64,000 nt of DNA, taken from positions 186,001-250,000 of the forward strand of contig NZ_JBGJZL010000007.1 in NCBI RefSeq assembly GCF_042610375.1. Reading direction: 5' to 3'. This document shows, piece by piece, positions 1-8,529 of the stretch. Below the pieces are notes generated by a model. It did no database searches. It was not told the DNA's origin and saw only the letters and a program-made list of their open reading frames with translations. The position numbers and the translations under genes were made by a program. The stretch comes from CTSoil-075 sp042610375. Lineage in GTDB: Bacteria; Bacillota; Negativicutes; DSM-13327. How positions within the stretch are numbered: position 1 is the first letter of the stretch; the number at the start of each line of letters is the position of its first letter.

Positions 1-1200
1 TATACGGGTAACTATAGTAATTTTTTGGAACTCAAAATGCAGCGTGAAGCTGATCAAGAAGCCAGTGAAAATAAACGGCAGAATCTGCTCCGAAATGAAT
101 TAGCATGGATGCGCAGAGGGGCTAAGGCTCGGACGACGAAACAAAAAGCACGAATTGATCGTTTTGAACAACTTAGTGCTGAAAAAGTTGATTTAAGTCA
201 AGATAAAGTAGAAATTATGGCAGGAGCTAGTCGTTTGGGTCGTAAAATTGTCGAACTAGATCATGTAAGTAAGGTTTTTGGTGAACGGACTGTAATTGAA
301 GATTTCAGCTACATTGTCCTTCGTGATGATCGTATGGGGATTGTAGGGCCAAATGGTAGTGGCAAGTCGACCCTGCTCAATCTAATCACACAGAAAATCC
401 TACCTGATCATGGTTTTGTGGAAATTGGCCAAACTGTAAAAATAGGTTATTTCTCACAAGAAAATGGGGATATGGACGAAAAGTTACGAGTGATTGAATA
501 TATTAGAGAGGAAGCTAATTTTTTACCGACTGCCGATGGTGGTACGATTACTGCCTCCCAAATGTTGGAGCGGTTTTTATTTCCCCCAGATTTGCAATGG
601 ACACCCATTAGTAAATTATCGGGGGGAGAAAAACGACGCTTATATTTACTGAGAGTCTTGATGGCAGCACCTAATGTATTATTACTTGATGAACCGACAA
701 ATGATTTAGATATTCAAACATTGACGATTCTAGAAGATTATTTAGATGATTTTCCAGGGGCTGTTATTGTGGTCTCTCATGATCGGTATTTTTTGGATCG
801 TGTGGTTGAGAAAGTATTTGCCTTTGAAAGTGATGGTTCGATTAAACAATACGTGGGCGGTTATTCTGACTATTCCCAGGCTGTTGCTCTACAGGCCGCC
901 GATGATGGCGGGGCAGGAAAAATAGTCGAAAGTAAGGAATTTCCAAGTGAAAAACCAAAAGAGCGTATTCGTAAGTTTACTTTCAAAGAACAGAAAGAAT
1001 ATGCAGAAATTGATGCTGTGATTGCCAGTGTAGAAGATGAAATTAAGGTGCTTGGTAATCGTATGAATACATCGGGCAGTGATTTTACTTTGCTTCAGGA
1101 GCTAACGGGCATGCAACAGGAACTTGAAAAAAAATTAGAGGAACTACTCGAACGATGGACGTATTTAAATGAATTGGCTGAAGAAATCGGACAATCGTAA
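1..1200 (+). CDS. ABC-F family ATPase, 5' end missing
   Basis: The reading frame is open from the first base, so the gene begins before the window. What remains is the inter-domain linker (GNYSNFLELK at the edge, then a basic helical stretch) and the whole second ATPase domain: Walker A GPNGSGKST, signature LSGGEKRR, Walker B LLLDEPTNDLD and the switch histidine in VVSHDRYFL. A charged coiled-coil tail of about 80 residues closes the protein. ABC-F proteins have no membrane part and act on the ribosome or its E site. The exact subgroup (Uup-like or EttA-like) cannot be decided from half a protein; the tail favours Uup. It converges on recQ across a shared terminator. Confidence 0.9.
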   Translation, partial: YTGNYSNFLELKMQREADQEASENKRQNLLRNELAWMRRGAKARTTKQKARIDRFEQLSAEKVDLSQDKVEIMAGASRLGRKIVELDHVSKVFGERTVIEDFSYIVLRDDRMGIVGPNGSGKSTLLNLITQKILPDHGFVEIGQTVKIGYFSQENGDMDEKLRVIEYIREEANFLPTADGGTITASQMLERFLFPPDLQWTPISKLSGGEKRRLYLLRVLMAAPNVLLLDEPTNDLDIQTLTILEDYLDDFPGAVIVVSHDRYFLDRVVEKVFAFESDGSIKQYVGGYSDYSQAVALQAADDGGAGKIVESKEFPSEKPKERIRKFTFKEQKEYAEIDAVIASVEDEIKVLGNRMNTSGSDFTLLQELTGMQQELEKKLEELLERWTYLNELAEEIGQS

Positions 1201-1215
1201 GGGGTAGACGACAAA

Positions 1216-1241
1216 AAAAGAGAGTTTTAATCTCTCTTTTT
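1216..1241. terminator. Bidirectional terminator between ABC-F gene and recQ
   Basis: A stem of A-run plus GAGAG, a 7-base loop, and CTCTC plus T-run. The A and T tracts on both sides let it serve the two converging genes. Confidence 0.8.
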
Positions 1242-1262
1242 ATTCTCAGCATTGTAGATTTT

Positions 1263-3392
1263 TTAATGACCGCAGTTATATTTGCAGAGGACGGCTTTAA
1301 TGGCAGTGTATTCGATTTCTTCCGGTAAGGCATCTTTGAGTATTTTTAATTTACTAGCACCAAGTTCGTTGATTGTGCGTAGAATAAGTTGTTCATATTG
1401 GGATGGGATGAGGGCGTCCCAGTTTACAGTATGTCCTTCTGTGTTACAGCGTACTAGATGATCTTGTATAGTAAGGAGTTTTAATTTTCGTTCTTGACTA
1501 ATTTGCTCTAAGGAATGACCAGCGTGATACATTTCTAAGGTAATCATATGACTGGGAGGCTCTTGTACTTTCTCAGCAAGTTGTTTTGTTTCAAGATAAG
1601 GGCTCGATGATTTAATGGCATTTTTCTGTGCATAATTTTGTAAGAGTGTCAAAAATTCCTGACCGTATTTAGTAAGTTTAACTTCGCCAACTCCTTTAAT
1701 GGATAAGAGTCCGTTACGATCAGTTGGGCAATACTCGCTCATTTCTTTTAGAGTACTGTCCGCAAAGACGAGATAAGGTGGTACTTTTTCTCGATCAGCA
1801 ATTTCTTTACGTAAGGCACGTAATGTTTCAAATAAAGAGTTATCAGCAGTGATTTTTTGTGGACGGCGCGGTACTTTTTGCCAGACTTTAGCTTGTCCTT
1901 TTAATACGGTAGCGGCTTTGCCTGTGAGTTTGACAACTGGATATTCGCTATCGGTTAAGGCCAGATAATCTGTAGCGATTAATCGGTTAATCGAATCGCG
2001 GATTTCTTGGAGAGTATAGGTTTTTAGTAAGGCATAGGTTGATAAACTATCAAATCCTAGTTGCAGTACTTTTTTATCTTTAGAACCTTTTAGCACGCTG
2101 GCGACGAGGGTGGTACCGTAACGTTCTTTCATACGCATAATGCAGGAGAAAATTTTCTGGGCATCAAGAGTAATATCAGTAAGCTCGTTGTCGTCATTAC
2201 AATTACTGCAATTATCACATTCGGTCTCTGCTTTCTTTTCGCCAAAATAATTTAAAATAAATTTGCGTAAACATTCTGGTGTGTGGCAATAATCAACCAT
2301 GGTTTGTAACTTATTGAGTTCATGAGATTTTCGTTCTAACTCAACGGTAGTTTGTTCAATCAGGTAACGTTGAAGTAAAGGGTCTTGAGCGCCAAATAAT
2401 AAAATGCACTCACTTTTTTCTCCATCTCGGCCCGCCCGACCAGCTTCTTGATAATAGGCTTCCATACTTTTGGGCATGTTATAATGAATGACATAACGAA
2501 CATTGGATTTATCAATCCCCATACCAAAAGCGTTGGTGGCAACCATGATGCCAATATCGTCATAGATAAAACGTTCTTGATAGTGCTGACGCTCATTGTC
2601 CGTAAGACCAGCATGATATTTTCCTACAGAGTAGCCTTTTTTTTGTAATAATAGATAAAGATTATCGACTTCTTTACGAGTCGCAGCGTAAATAATCCCG
2701 GATTGATCTTTATTCTCGTTAATATATTTAAGTGTGAAGTCTTGTTTGTTCTCACCACGGACAACTGTGAAGGATAAATTTTTACGATCAAAGCCAGTCA
2801 TATAGATATCAGGTTTATCGAGTGATAAGAGGGCAATAATATCTTTTGTTACGCTTGTTGTAGCTGTTGCCGTAAATGCGCCGATAATTGGTCGGCTGGT
2901 GAGGGAGCGAATAAAGGCACCAATTCCACGATAGCTAGGCCGAAAGTCATGACCCCACTGCGAGACACAGTGGGCTTCATCAATGGCCAATAAGGATATG
3001 GTTAGAGATTTGATTGCTGATTGAAATGCTTCTGACTCTAAACGTTCTGGAGCAATATAGATAATTTTATAGTGGCCACAGCGCGCTTTATAGATGCGCT
3101 CATTGACTTGAGAGAGAGTCAATGAACTGTTGATGAATGTGGCGGGGATTCCCAGACCTCCAAGGGCATCAACTTGATCCTTCATTAAAGAAATAAGAGG
3201 TGACACAACGAGGGTGATACCAGGAAGCAGCAGGGCGGGTATTTGAAAGCATAGGGATTTACCAGCCCCAGTTGGCATAATAGCCAAAGTGTCTTTATAT
3301 TGGAGCAAGCTCGTGATAATCTGGTCTTGCCCTGGTCTGAAAGTGGAATATCCATAATGTTGTTTGAGTATTTTTAAGGCAGCATTTAGCAT
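1263..3392 (-). CDS. recQ: ATP-dependent DNA helicase RecQ
   Basis: A 709-residue 3'-5' DNA helicase of recombinational repair. From the N terminus: Walker A PTGAGKS, DEAH box (LLAIDEAHCVSQWGHDFR, with the RecQ aromatic-rich loop), helicase motif VI in YYQEAGRAGRDG, a zinc-binding cysteine set ending CDNCSNC, a winged-helix region, an HRDC domain (about residues 510-580), and a C-terminal helix-turn-helix of the kind seen in Firmicute RecQ (MYHAGHSLEQISQERKL). The start is supported by an AGGAG site 8 bases upstream. It is transcribed alone, divergent from the DUF2156 gene. Confidence 0.96.
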   Translation of the reverse strand: MLNAALKILKQHYGYSTFRPGQDQIITSLLQYKDTLAIMPTGAGKSLCFQIPALLLPGITLVVSPLISLMKDQVDALGGLGIPATFINSSLTLSQVNERIYKARCGHYKIIYIAPERLESEAFQSAIKSLTISLLAIDEAHCVSQWGHDFRPSYRGIGAFIRSLTSRPIIGAFTATATTSVTKDIIALLSLDKPDIYMTGFDRKNLSFTVVRGENKQDFTLKYINENKDQSGIIYAATRKEVDNLYLLLQKKGYSVGKYHAGLTDNERQHYQERFIYDDIGIMVATNAFGMGIDKSNVRYVIHYNMPKSMEAYYQEAGRAGRDGEKSECILLFGAQDPLLQRYLIEQTTVELERKSHELNKLQTMVDYCHTPECLRKFILNYFGEKKAETECDNCSNCNDDNELTDITLDAQKIFSCIMRMKERYGTTLVASVLKGSKDKKVLQLGFDSLSTYALLKTYTLQEIRDSINRLIATDYLALTDSEYPVVKLTGKAATVLKGQAKVWQKVPRRPQKITADNSLFETLRALRKEIADREKVPPYLVFADSTLKEMSEYCPTDRNGLLSIKGVGEVKLTKYGQEFLTLLQNYAQKNAIKSSSPYLETKQLAEKVQEPPSHMITLEMYHAGHSLEQISQERKLKLLTIQDHLVRCNTEGHTVNWDALIPSQYEQLILRTINELGASKLKILKDALPEEIEYTAIKAVLCKYNCGH

Positions 3393-3496
3393 ATGTTTCT
3401 CTCCTGGAATTTATTTTTACAGTAAGGGAGTGTAGAAGTATATAGTTCTTAGTTCGTCTTGCAGTGGGGGGATTCCTGTTAATTGATTGAGAGCTT

Positions 3497-3505
3497 TTTG
3501 TCGAT
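3497..3505 (+). promoter_or_regulatory. Possible Spo0A box upstream of DUF2156 gene
   Basis: TTTGTCGAT matches the Bacillus Spo0A box TTTGTCGAA at 8 of 9 positions. Two TATAAT hexamers follow (3524-3529 and 3534-3539), but no -35 at standard spacing is convincing. A single short site, so weak evidence. Confidence 0.3.
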
Positions 3506-3572
3506 TGGCACTATATTTTTCCCTATAATCATGTATAATGGAGAATAAAGTTGTGTTTAAGGGGGTTTTACC

Positions 3573-4463
3573 ATTAAGTTCCAATATCTTACGTTAGAAG
3601 ATAAACCATTATTTGATCAGTTTTTTCGTGCACGACGGTATGAAAACGCTCATTATAATTTTACGAATTTATTTATGTGGCGCACCGTTTATCATATACA
3701 GTGGGCACTAGAAGGTGACTTTTTGTGTGTTAAAGCCTATTGGGAAGGAGAACACTTTTTTTTACCTCCCTTTGGTCCTGAACAGGGTTTAGCTGACGTC
3801 ATTCAAAAAATGCTAGATCATGCTGAGGAACAAAATTTTCCTTTTATGTTACAAGGAATGGAAAAATATATGATGGAATGGCTTGAGAAAATAAAGCCAA
3901 ATTATTTTGAGTACAGTGCAGAACGAGATAATTATGATTATGTATATTTATCTAAAGAACTGATTGAGCTAAAAGGACGAAAATTTCATAATAAGAAAAA
4001 TCATGTCAATAGTTTTAGAAAAACGTATGAAAACTATCAATATGTACCTATGACTGTTGAAATGACTAAGCAGTGTATTGAATTTATGACAGAATGGTGT
4101 AATGAACGTGGCTGTGTGAAGGGCGATAGCATTGATTGTGAACGAAATGCAATTGTTGAAGCAATGAATAACTTTACTGTTCTAGGATTCCAGGGTGGTG
4201 CTATCTTTATTGATGGTAAGATGATCGGCTTTACCTTTGGTGAACTCAGCAATGATGATACAGCAGTCATTCATGTAGAGAAAGGCCGTTTAGAATATAA
4301 AGGTGTTTATGGAGTTATCAATCAAGAATTTTGCGCCCATAATTGGCAGCATATTGAATATATAAATCGGGAAGAGGATATGGGGATTGAGGGTTTGCGA
4401 AAAGCTAAAGAGTCATATCATCCTGTGAAAATGATAGAAAAATACAGTGCAACAATTAAATAA
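3573..4463 (+). CDS. DUF2156 (acyltransferase-fold) protein, ATT start
   Basis: A soluble 296-residue protein of the DUF2156 family, whose GNAT-like fold is shared with the lysyl-phosphatidylglycerol synthase C-terminal domain; its substrate is unknown. Typical family text begins far upstream of the first ATG (3675): LTLEDKPLFDQFF, then YNFTNLFMWR. The frame is closed by TAA at 3558. Between that stop and 3675 there is no ATG, GTG or TTG, but ATT at 3573 lies 7 bases after AAGGGGG. ATT is a rare initiation codon (known from infC), so I place the start there. If translation began at the ATG, about 34 conserved residues would be lost. A terminator follows and no operon partner is visible. Confidence 0.8.
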   Translation: MKFQYLTLEDKPLFDQFFRARRYENAHYNFTNLFMWRTVYHIQWALEGDFLCVKAYWEGEHFFLPPFGPEQGLADVIQKMLDHAEEQNFPFMLQGMEKYMMEWLEKIKPNYFEYSAERDNYDYVYLSKELIELKGRKFHNKKNHVNSFRKTYENYQYVPMTVEMTKQCIEFMTEWCNERGCVKGDSIDCERNAIVEAMNNFTVLGFQGGAIFIDGKMIGFTFGELSNDDTAVIHVEKGRLEYKGVYGVINQEFCAHNWQHIEYINREEDMGIEGLRKAKESYHPVKMIEKYSATIK

Positions 4464-4467
4464 GAGT

Positions 4468-4499
4468 AAAAGAGACTTGGCCTGCGCCAAGTCTCTTTT
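4468..4499 (+). terminator. Terminator with the recurrent GACTTGGC stem
   Basis: AAAAGAGACTTGGC, loop CTGC, and its exact complement ending in TTTT. It has the same stem core as the repeat element at 17.5, 28.8 and 57.5 kb. Confidence 0.85.
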
Positions 4500-4699
4500 G
4501 GCTATCATAGAGAATATAATATGTTAGCAATGAGCCGTCTAAGGGGTGCTTATATATTCCTGTATCCTAAGTAAGGTATTGCTTTTAAGAATGTCTAATG
4601 AAATTTGTATAGAAAAGAGATATTTGTAGGATATTAAAAGCAGGAATTGTAGGATTTATGGTGAAGTCATATAGTGAAATTGATAGGGGGTTATATGAT

Positions 4700-5965
4700 A
4701 TGAAACAAGTAAAGTTGGCATATGGTAAGGATCATGTAAGCATTCAGGTTCCTGATAAGGCTGTAGTGATTGAACCTAGGCATTTGCCTGGTCTGTCAGA
4801 TGAAAAAAGTGCAGTGCTTGAAGCACTACGCAAACCCATTGGTACTCCTCCCTTAAAAGAAATGGTAAAAAGCACAGATACTGTTGCGATTGTAATTGCA
4901 GATATTACAAGACCAACCCCTAGCGAAAAACTGGTTCCTTGGTTGATTGAGGAATTATCACATGTTCCAAAAGAAAATTTTGTCGTCATCAATGGCTTAG
5001 GCAGTCATCGACCTAATACGAAAGAAGAGCTAATTCAAATGCTCGGTCAAGAGGTTGTTGATACGATCCGAGTGATCAATCATGAGGCTTTTGATGACAA
5101 CGAACTGGTACATGTTGGTTGTAATAGCTATGGATCGAATGTTTATTTAAATAAAACGTATGTTGAAGCTGATTTTAGAATTGTGACTGGGTTTATTGAA
5201 CCTCACTTTTTTGCAGGTTTTTCTGGAGGTCCTAAAGGAATTAATCCAGGTATTGTGGGTATTAAAACCATTCAGGATTTTCATAATGCAGAGATGATTG
5301 GCAATCCTCAAAGTACTTGGGGTGTGATTGATGGCAATAGTGTGCAAGATGCTGCCACTCAGAATTGTTTGATGGCTAAGCCGGAGTTTATGCTCAATGT
5401 AACATTGAATGGGGAAAAAGAAATTACAAATGTATTTGCTGGTGACGTAATTGAGGCTCATCGCGTTGGTTGTGCTTTTGTCAAAGAACATGCCATGTTT
5501 GCTGTTGAGAAACCTTTTGATATTGTAATTACTACGAATTCAGGCTATCCTTTAGATCAGAATCTTTATCAAACTGTCAAAGGCATGAGTGCTGGAGCGC
5601 AAGTTGTCAAAGAAGGCGGCAGTATTATTAGTGTCTCAGAATGTGTAGATGGGCTTCCTAGTCATGGGAATTTTGGTCCTATCTTAAAAATGCGCAGTAC
5701 ACCTCAAGAACTGCTTGATATGATTAATGATCCAGCCTTCTCCATGTTTGATCAATGGGAAGCTCAAAAGTTGGCCATGATTCAGTTGCAGGCAGATTGT
5801 TATTTGTACTCATTGCTTGATGAGCAGACAGTCGCAGATTGTATGATCAATCATGTGGAAAATATAGAACAAACTCTTAAACAACTAATGGATAAATATG
5901 GACCTGATGTTACTATTGGTATTTTACCCCTAGGTCCACTCGTTATTCCTTATGTTGCACAATAA
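4700..5965 (+). CDS. larA: LarA-like nickel-pincer racemase (DUF2088)
   Basis: A 421-residue protein, about the length of lactate racemase LarA, which interconverts D- and L-lactate using a nickel pincer nucleotide bound to a lysine. Visible family motifs are DITRPTP, the GSHRPNT histidine, and PHFFAGFSGGPKGINPG, which holds the catalytic histidine and the cofactor-anchoring lysine; another conserved histidine is in IQDFHN. I chose ATG 4700 over ATG 4658 because ATAGGGGG lies 9 bases before it and the family starts there. The cofactor-making genes larB, larC and larE are not in the window. Paralogues of LarA racemise other 2-hydroxy acids, so the substrate is not certain. Confidence 0.82.
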   Translation: MKQVKLAYGKDHVSIQVPDKAVVIEPRHLPGLSDEKSAVLEALRKPIGTPPLKEMVKSTDTVAIVIADITRPTPSEKLVPWLIEELSHVPKENFVVINGLGSHRPNTKEELIQMLGQEVVDTIRVINHEAFDDNELVHVGCNSYGSNVYLNKTYVEADFRIVTGFIEPHFFAGFSGGPKGINPGIVGIKTIQDFHNAEMIGNPQSTWGVIDGNSVQDAATQNCLMAKPEFMLNVTLNGEKEITNVFAGDVIEAHRVGCAFVKEHAMFAVEKPFDIVITTNSGYPLDQNLYQTVKGMSAGAQVVKEGGSIISVSECVDGLPSHGNFGPILKMRSTPQELLDMINDPAFSMFDQWEAQKLAMIQLQADCYLYSLLDEQTVADCMINHVENIEQTLKQLMDKYGPDVTIGILPLGPLVIPYVAQ

Positions 5966-6032
5966 AAAAGATTTGATTCAGATGAGGCTTGTACTTCATC
6001 TAAATCTGATTGATTTTCCTATCTAGGAATTA

Positions 6033-6084
6033 AGTCGCTCTTAACTTTCATTTTATAAGATGAAAGCTAAGAGCGACTGTTTTT
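6033..6084 (+). terminator. Strong terminator after larA-like gene
   Basis: A 19-base stem starting AGTCGCTCTTA with one wobble pair, followed by GTTTTTG. A second, weaker stem-loop lies just after the larA stop (about 5970-6015). Confidence 0.85.
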
Positions 6085-6117
6085 GTTGAATAAAGAATGA
6101 TATAAAAAATCTAGACA

Positions 6118-6181
6118 CTCAATTTTAGTATAAGACAATCTATGTATAGAAGAATATAGATTATTACATACTAAAACTGAG
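6118..6181 (+). repeat. Nested inverted repeat before SpoIID-like gene
   Basis: The outer arms are 14 bases (CTCAATTTTAGTAT and its complement with one mismatch). The inner arms are AATCTAT and ATAGATT. The 3' arm ends at the ribosome-binding site GAGGTGGAG. Confidence 0.7.
6143..6173 (+). promoter_or_regulatory. Candidate sigma-G/F promoter of SpoIID-like gene
   Basis: TGTATA, 18 bases, then CATACTA. The known sigma-G consensus is close to TGAATA-N17/18-CATACTA. The same layout precedes the second SpoIID gene (40009) and spoVT (24483). Confidence 0.5.
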
Positions 6182-6190
6182 GTGGAGTAA

Positions 6191-7222
6191 ATGGGAACTA
6201 AATTTAATATTCTAATTCCTATGATTCTTGTGATACTCATTGTGGTAGGGGCCTATTCATTATTGGGACCTCCTGCTCCAAAACCCACACCCGATGTACC
6301 TATGCCAGTTCCTAATGAAGAAGTTCCAGTTCCAGTTCCAGTTCCAGAACCGATTCAGCCCATACCTGGGGTGGCGCCCTTGGATGTGAGTCAATATAAA
6401 AGTGAGCCCGTGATTAGGGTGTGGATATCAGAGAAAAGTTATATCGAAAGTATTGCATTGGAACGATATTTAGAAGGCGTGATTGCGAAAGAAATGGATC
6501 CTAAGTGGCCTGTTGAAGCTTTAGCTGCTCAGGCTATTGCTTCTAGGACGCTGACTATTCATGCCATTGAAGCTGGTACGATTCGAAATTTACATCATGC
6601 GGATGTGAGCACATCAAAAGAAGAATTACAGGCTTATGCACCTGAGCTGGTGAATGATAATGTACGAGAGGCTGTACGGCGCACAAGAGGACAGGTATTA
6701 CTTTATGGTGGCGGCTTAATAAATGCCATCTATAGTTCCTGTAATGGGCAGATTGCTGCCACAAAAGAAGAAAGCTTTCCGAAAGAAATTGTTACACCAA
6801 CTCCTTATTTTCAGCCCGTGGTCGATAACTGTTTTCAATATGCACCAGCCAATTTACAATCATGGACAGTTAAAATACCAGGATCAGAAGTAGCTGCTGC
6901 TGTGGGCTATACAAATAATCCTGCTGATATTACCATCTTAGAAAAAGGTCCATCGGGTCGGATTCTTTATATTGGTGCTGGCAATAAAAAAATCTATGGT
7001 GCTGATTTTAGAAAAAAAATTGGTTATGAGCGTTTGAAATCCACCTTAATTACCGAAATGAGTTATGATGGGAAAAATTTTACTTTTTCAGGACGAGGTT
7101 GGGGGAATGGGGTAGGATTATGTCAATGGGGTGCCTATACTTTTGCCCAACAGGGAATAAAAGCTGAAGAAATTCTCAAACATTATTATGTTGATGCAGA
7201 AATAAAAAAATTATGGGAATAA
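6191..7222 (+). CDS. SpoIID/LytB-domain protein, membrane-anchored
   Basis: A 343-residue protein of the SpoIID family, whose founding member is a lytic transglycosylase that trims peptidoglycan during engulfment. An N-terminal membrane anchor (residues 7-27) is followed by a Pro/Val-rich linker of repeated PVPVP. The SpoIID domain then begins with LEGVIAKEMDPKWPVEAL, whose glutamate is the expected catalytic residue, and AAQAIASRTL. The C-terminal motif reads GRGWGNGVGLCQWGA, so the usual GHGVGMSQ histidine is an asparagine, and the mid-domain motif is SCNGQIAAT instead of a GGxT form. It may be a specialised paralogue. The second family member at 40071 keeps the standard motifs. A sigma-G-like promoter suggests forespore expression (inference). 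Confidence 0.85.
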   Translation: MGTKFNILIPMILVILIVVGAYSLLGPPAPKPTPDVPMPVPNEEVPVPVPVPEPIQPIPGVAPLDVSQYKSEPVIRVWISEKSYIESIALERYLEGVIAKEMDPKWPVEALAAQAIASRTLTIHAIEAGTIRNLHHADVSTSKEELQAYAPELVNDNVREAVRRTRGQVLLYGGGLINAIYSSCNGQIAATKEESFPKEIVTPTPYFQPVVDNCFQYAPANLQSWTVKIPGSEVAAAVGYTNNPADITILEKGPSGRILYIGAGNKKIYGADFRKKIGYERLKSTLITEMSYDGKNFTFSGRGWGNGVGLCQWGAYTFAQQGIKAEEILKHYYVDAEIKKLWE

Positions 7223-7286
7223 AAGAATCAACAATGTGCATATACTAGTAGTGGAGAGGCAGTCTTATGACACCTCATCCAAATAG

Positions 7287-7333
7287 GCACCCCAGTTTCT
7301 TTTTAAGAAGAAATTGGGGTGCTACGGCTTTTT
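7287..7333 (+). terminator. Terminator after SpoIID-like gene
   Basis: A 15-base stem GCACCCCAGTTTCTT with its complement (one wobble), then GCTTTTT a few bases later. Confidence 0.75.
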
Positions 7334-7478
7334 AAAGACGATGATCTATTTTTTCTATGCTGTGATAGCAGGAATTTATTGAAAAAGATTGAATTACTCA
7401 CAGTGCTTATTATTACATTTTGATGATTGAGACAGGTCTTAACAGGCGTAAGGTCTAAGAGTAGGGGGGAGGGCAAAT

Positions 7479-8348
7479 ATGGCTGATTGTACAATATCCC
7501 AGGATATGGCTAGTACATTAACAACATTTATTTATCAAAACACTGGTTATCATGTTATTGTCTGTAATCGTGAAGCTATGATTGTTGGAGATTCAGATGG
7601 AGGAAAACGTCTTAATACAAAACATGAAGGTTCGCAAAAAATTCTTAGCGGACATTTGAATGAATATGTTGTTACAGGAGATGATGTTGCCAAAAATAAT
7701 AGTCTCAAAGAAGGACAGAATTATCCCATCGAAGTTGATGGCGAGCGGGTGGGCACCTTTGCTATCGCAGGTAAACTTGATTATGTTCGTCCGATTGCTA
7801 AAGTAGTAGTGGCTTTATTGAGTACTCGATTGAAACAGGCAAAACAAATTGAGATCGTACAAACTGTAGCCCAGGCTGTCTCTGATCAGGTTGGTCAGGC
7901 CGCAATCGCTGTTGAAGGCATCTCCGCTTCTTCTCAAGAATTGGCTGCGAATACAGAAAGTGTAGTGAATGTCTCTCATGATTCCGTGAGAAGAGTGAAA
8001 GATACTGGAAAAATTCTAGATATGAGTCGTAGTATTGCAACGCAAACCAAACTTCTGAGCCTTAATGCATCCATTGAAGCTGCTCGCGCTGGAACCTATG
8101 GACGAGGTTTTGCAGTCGTAGCTCAGGAAATGCAAAAATTGGCGCAAAATAGTGCAGATGCCACTGAAAGTATTAATGTTATCTTACAAGAGATTCAGCA
8201 ATCGATTCAAAAAGTGATTGATGGTATTAATCAGTCGGCTGTCATTTCTAACAAACAAGCGAAAGCGATGCAGGATATTATTCAAGTTGTTGAAGGTGTT
8301 CAGGCTTCATCAGCGAATTTAGTTGCTGCATTTAAAAATAAAGGGTAA
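7479..8348 (+). CDS. Cytoplasmic chemoreceptor with diacid-recognition-like sensor
   Basis: A 289-residue signalling protein with no membrane segment. Residues 1-120 resemble the sensor domain of sugar-diacid regulators such as CdaR (LNTKHEGSQKILSG, then KEGQNYPIEVDGERVGTFAI). Residues 125-285 form a short methyl-accepting signalling helix pair whose hairpin tip reads LLSLNASIEAARAGTYGRGF, the conserved contact for CheW and CheA. It therefore probably senses a small cytoplasmic metabolite and feeds the chemotaxis kinase. The ligand is unknown. The start has RBS GGGGGGAGGG about 9 bases upstream. It is monocistronic. Confidence 0.82.
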   Translation: MADCTISQDMASTLTTFIYQNTGYHVIVCNREAMIVGDSDGGKRLNTKHEGSQKILSGHLNEYVVTGDDVAKNNSLKEGQNYPIEVDGERVGTFAIAGKLDYVRPIAKVVVALLSTRLKQAKQIEIVQTVAQAVSDQVGQAAIAVEGISASSQELAANTESVVNVSHDSVRRVKDTGKILDMSRSIATQTKLLSLNASIEAARAGTYGRGFAVVAQEMQKLAQNSADATESINVILQEIQQSIQKVIDGINQSAVISNKQAKAMQDIIQVVEGVQASSANLVAAFKNKG

Positions 8349-8354
8349 TAAACC

Positions 8355-8384
8355 TTGACATACTATTTGTAATAGACCTATAAT
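8355..8384 (+). promoter_or_regulatory. Full-consensus sigma-A promoter
   Basis: TTGACA, 18 bases, TATAAT. It starts only 6 bases after the chemoreceptor stop and points into the terminator at 8420, so its direct product would be about 50 nt unless read-through occurs. Confidence 0.75.
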
Positions 8385-8419
8385 GAATTTTGTAGAAAAT
8401 ATCTAATCCTAAATCAATT

Positions 8420-8441
8420 CCCCCTCTTATGAGGGGGTGTT
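8420..8441 (+). terminator. Terminator CCCCCTC/GAGGGGG
   Basis: A 7-base GC-rich stem with a TTAT loop, followed by TGTTTTG. It lies between two sigma-A promoters. Confidence 0.8.
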
Positions 8442-8471
8442 TTGTTTTGAATTTTCTTTATGAATTTTGCG

Positions 8472-8499
8472 TTACAATCGTTGCTGAATAGGCTATAAT
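8472..8499 (+). promoter_or_regulatory. Promoter of DUF1934-argS
   Basis: TTACAA, 16 bases, TATAAT. The predicted start lies about 25 bases before the DUF1934 start codon. Confidence 0.5.
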
Positions 8500-8529
8500 A
8501 TATTTCAGGTTGGCAAGGGAGATAATCGT

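Noticed and set aside
7267..7335. 22-codon frame (MTPHPNRHPSFFLRR...) with GAGAGG upstream
   Set aside because: It is made of the terminator stem of the SpoIID-like gene and no gene it could lead is in the same unit.
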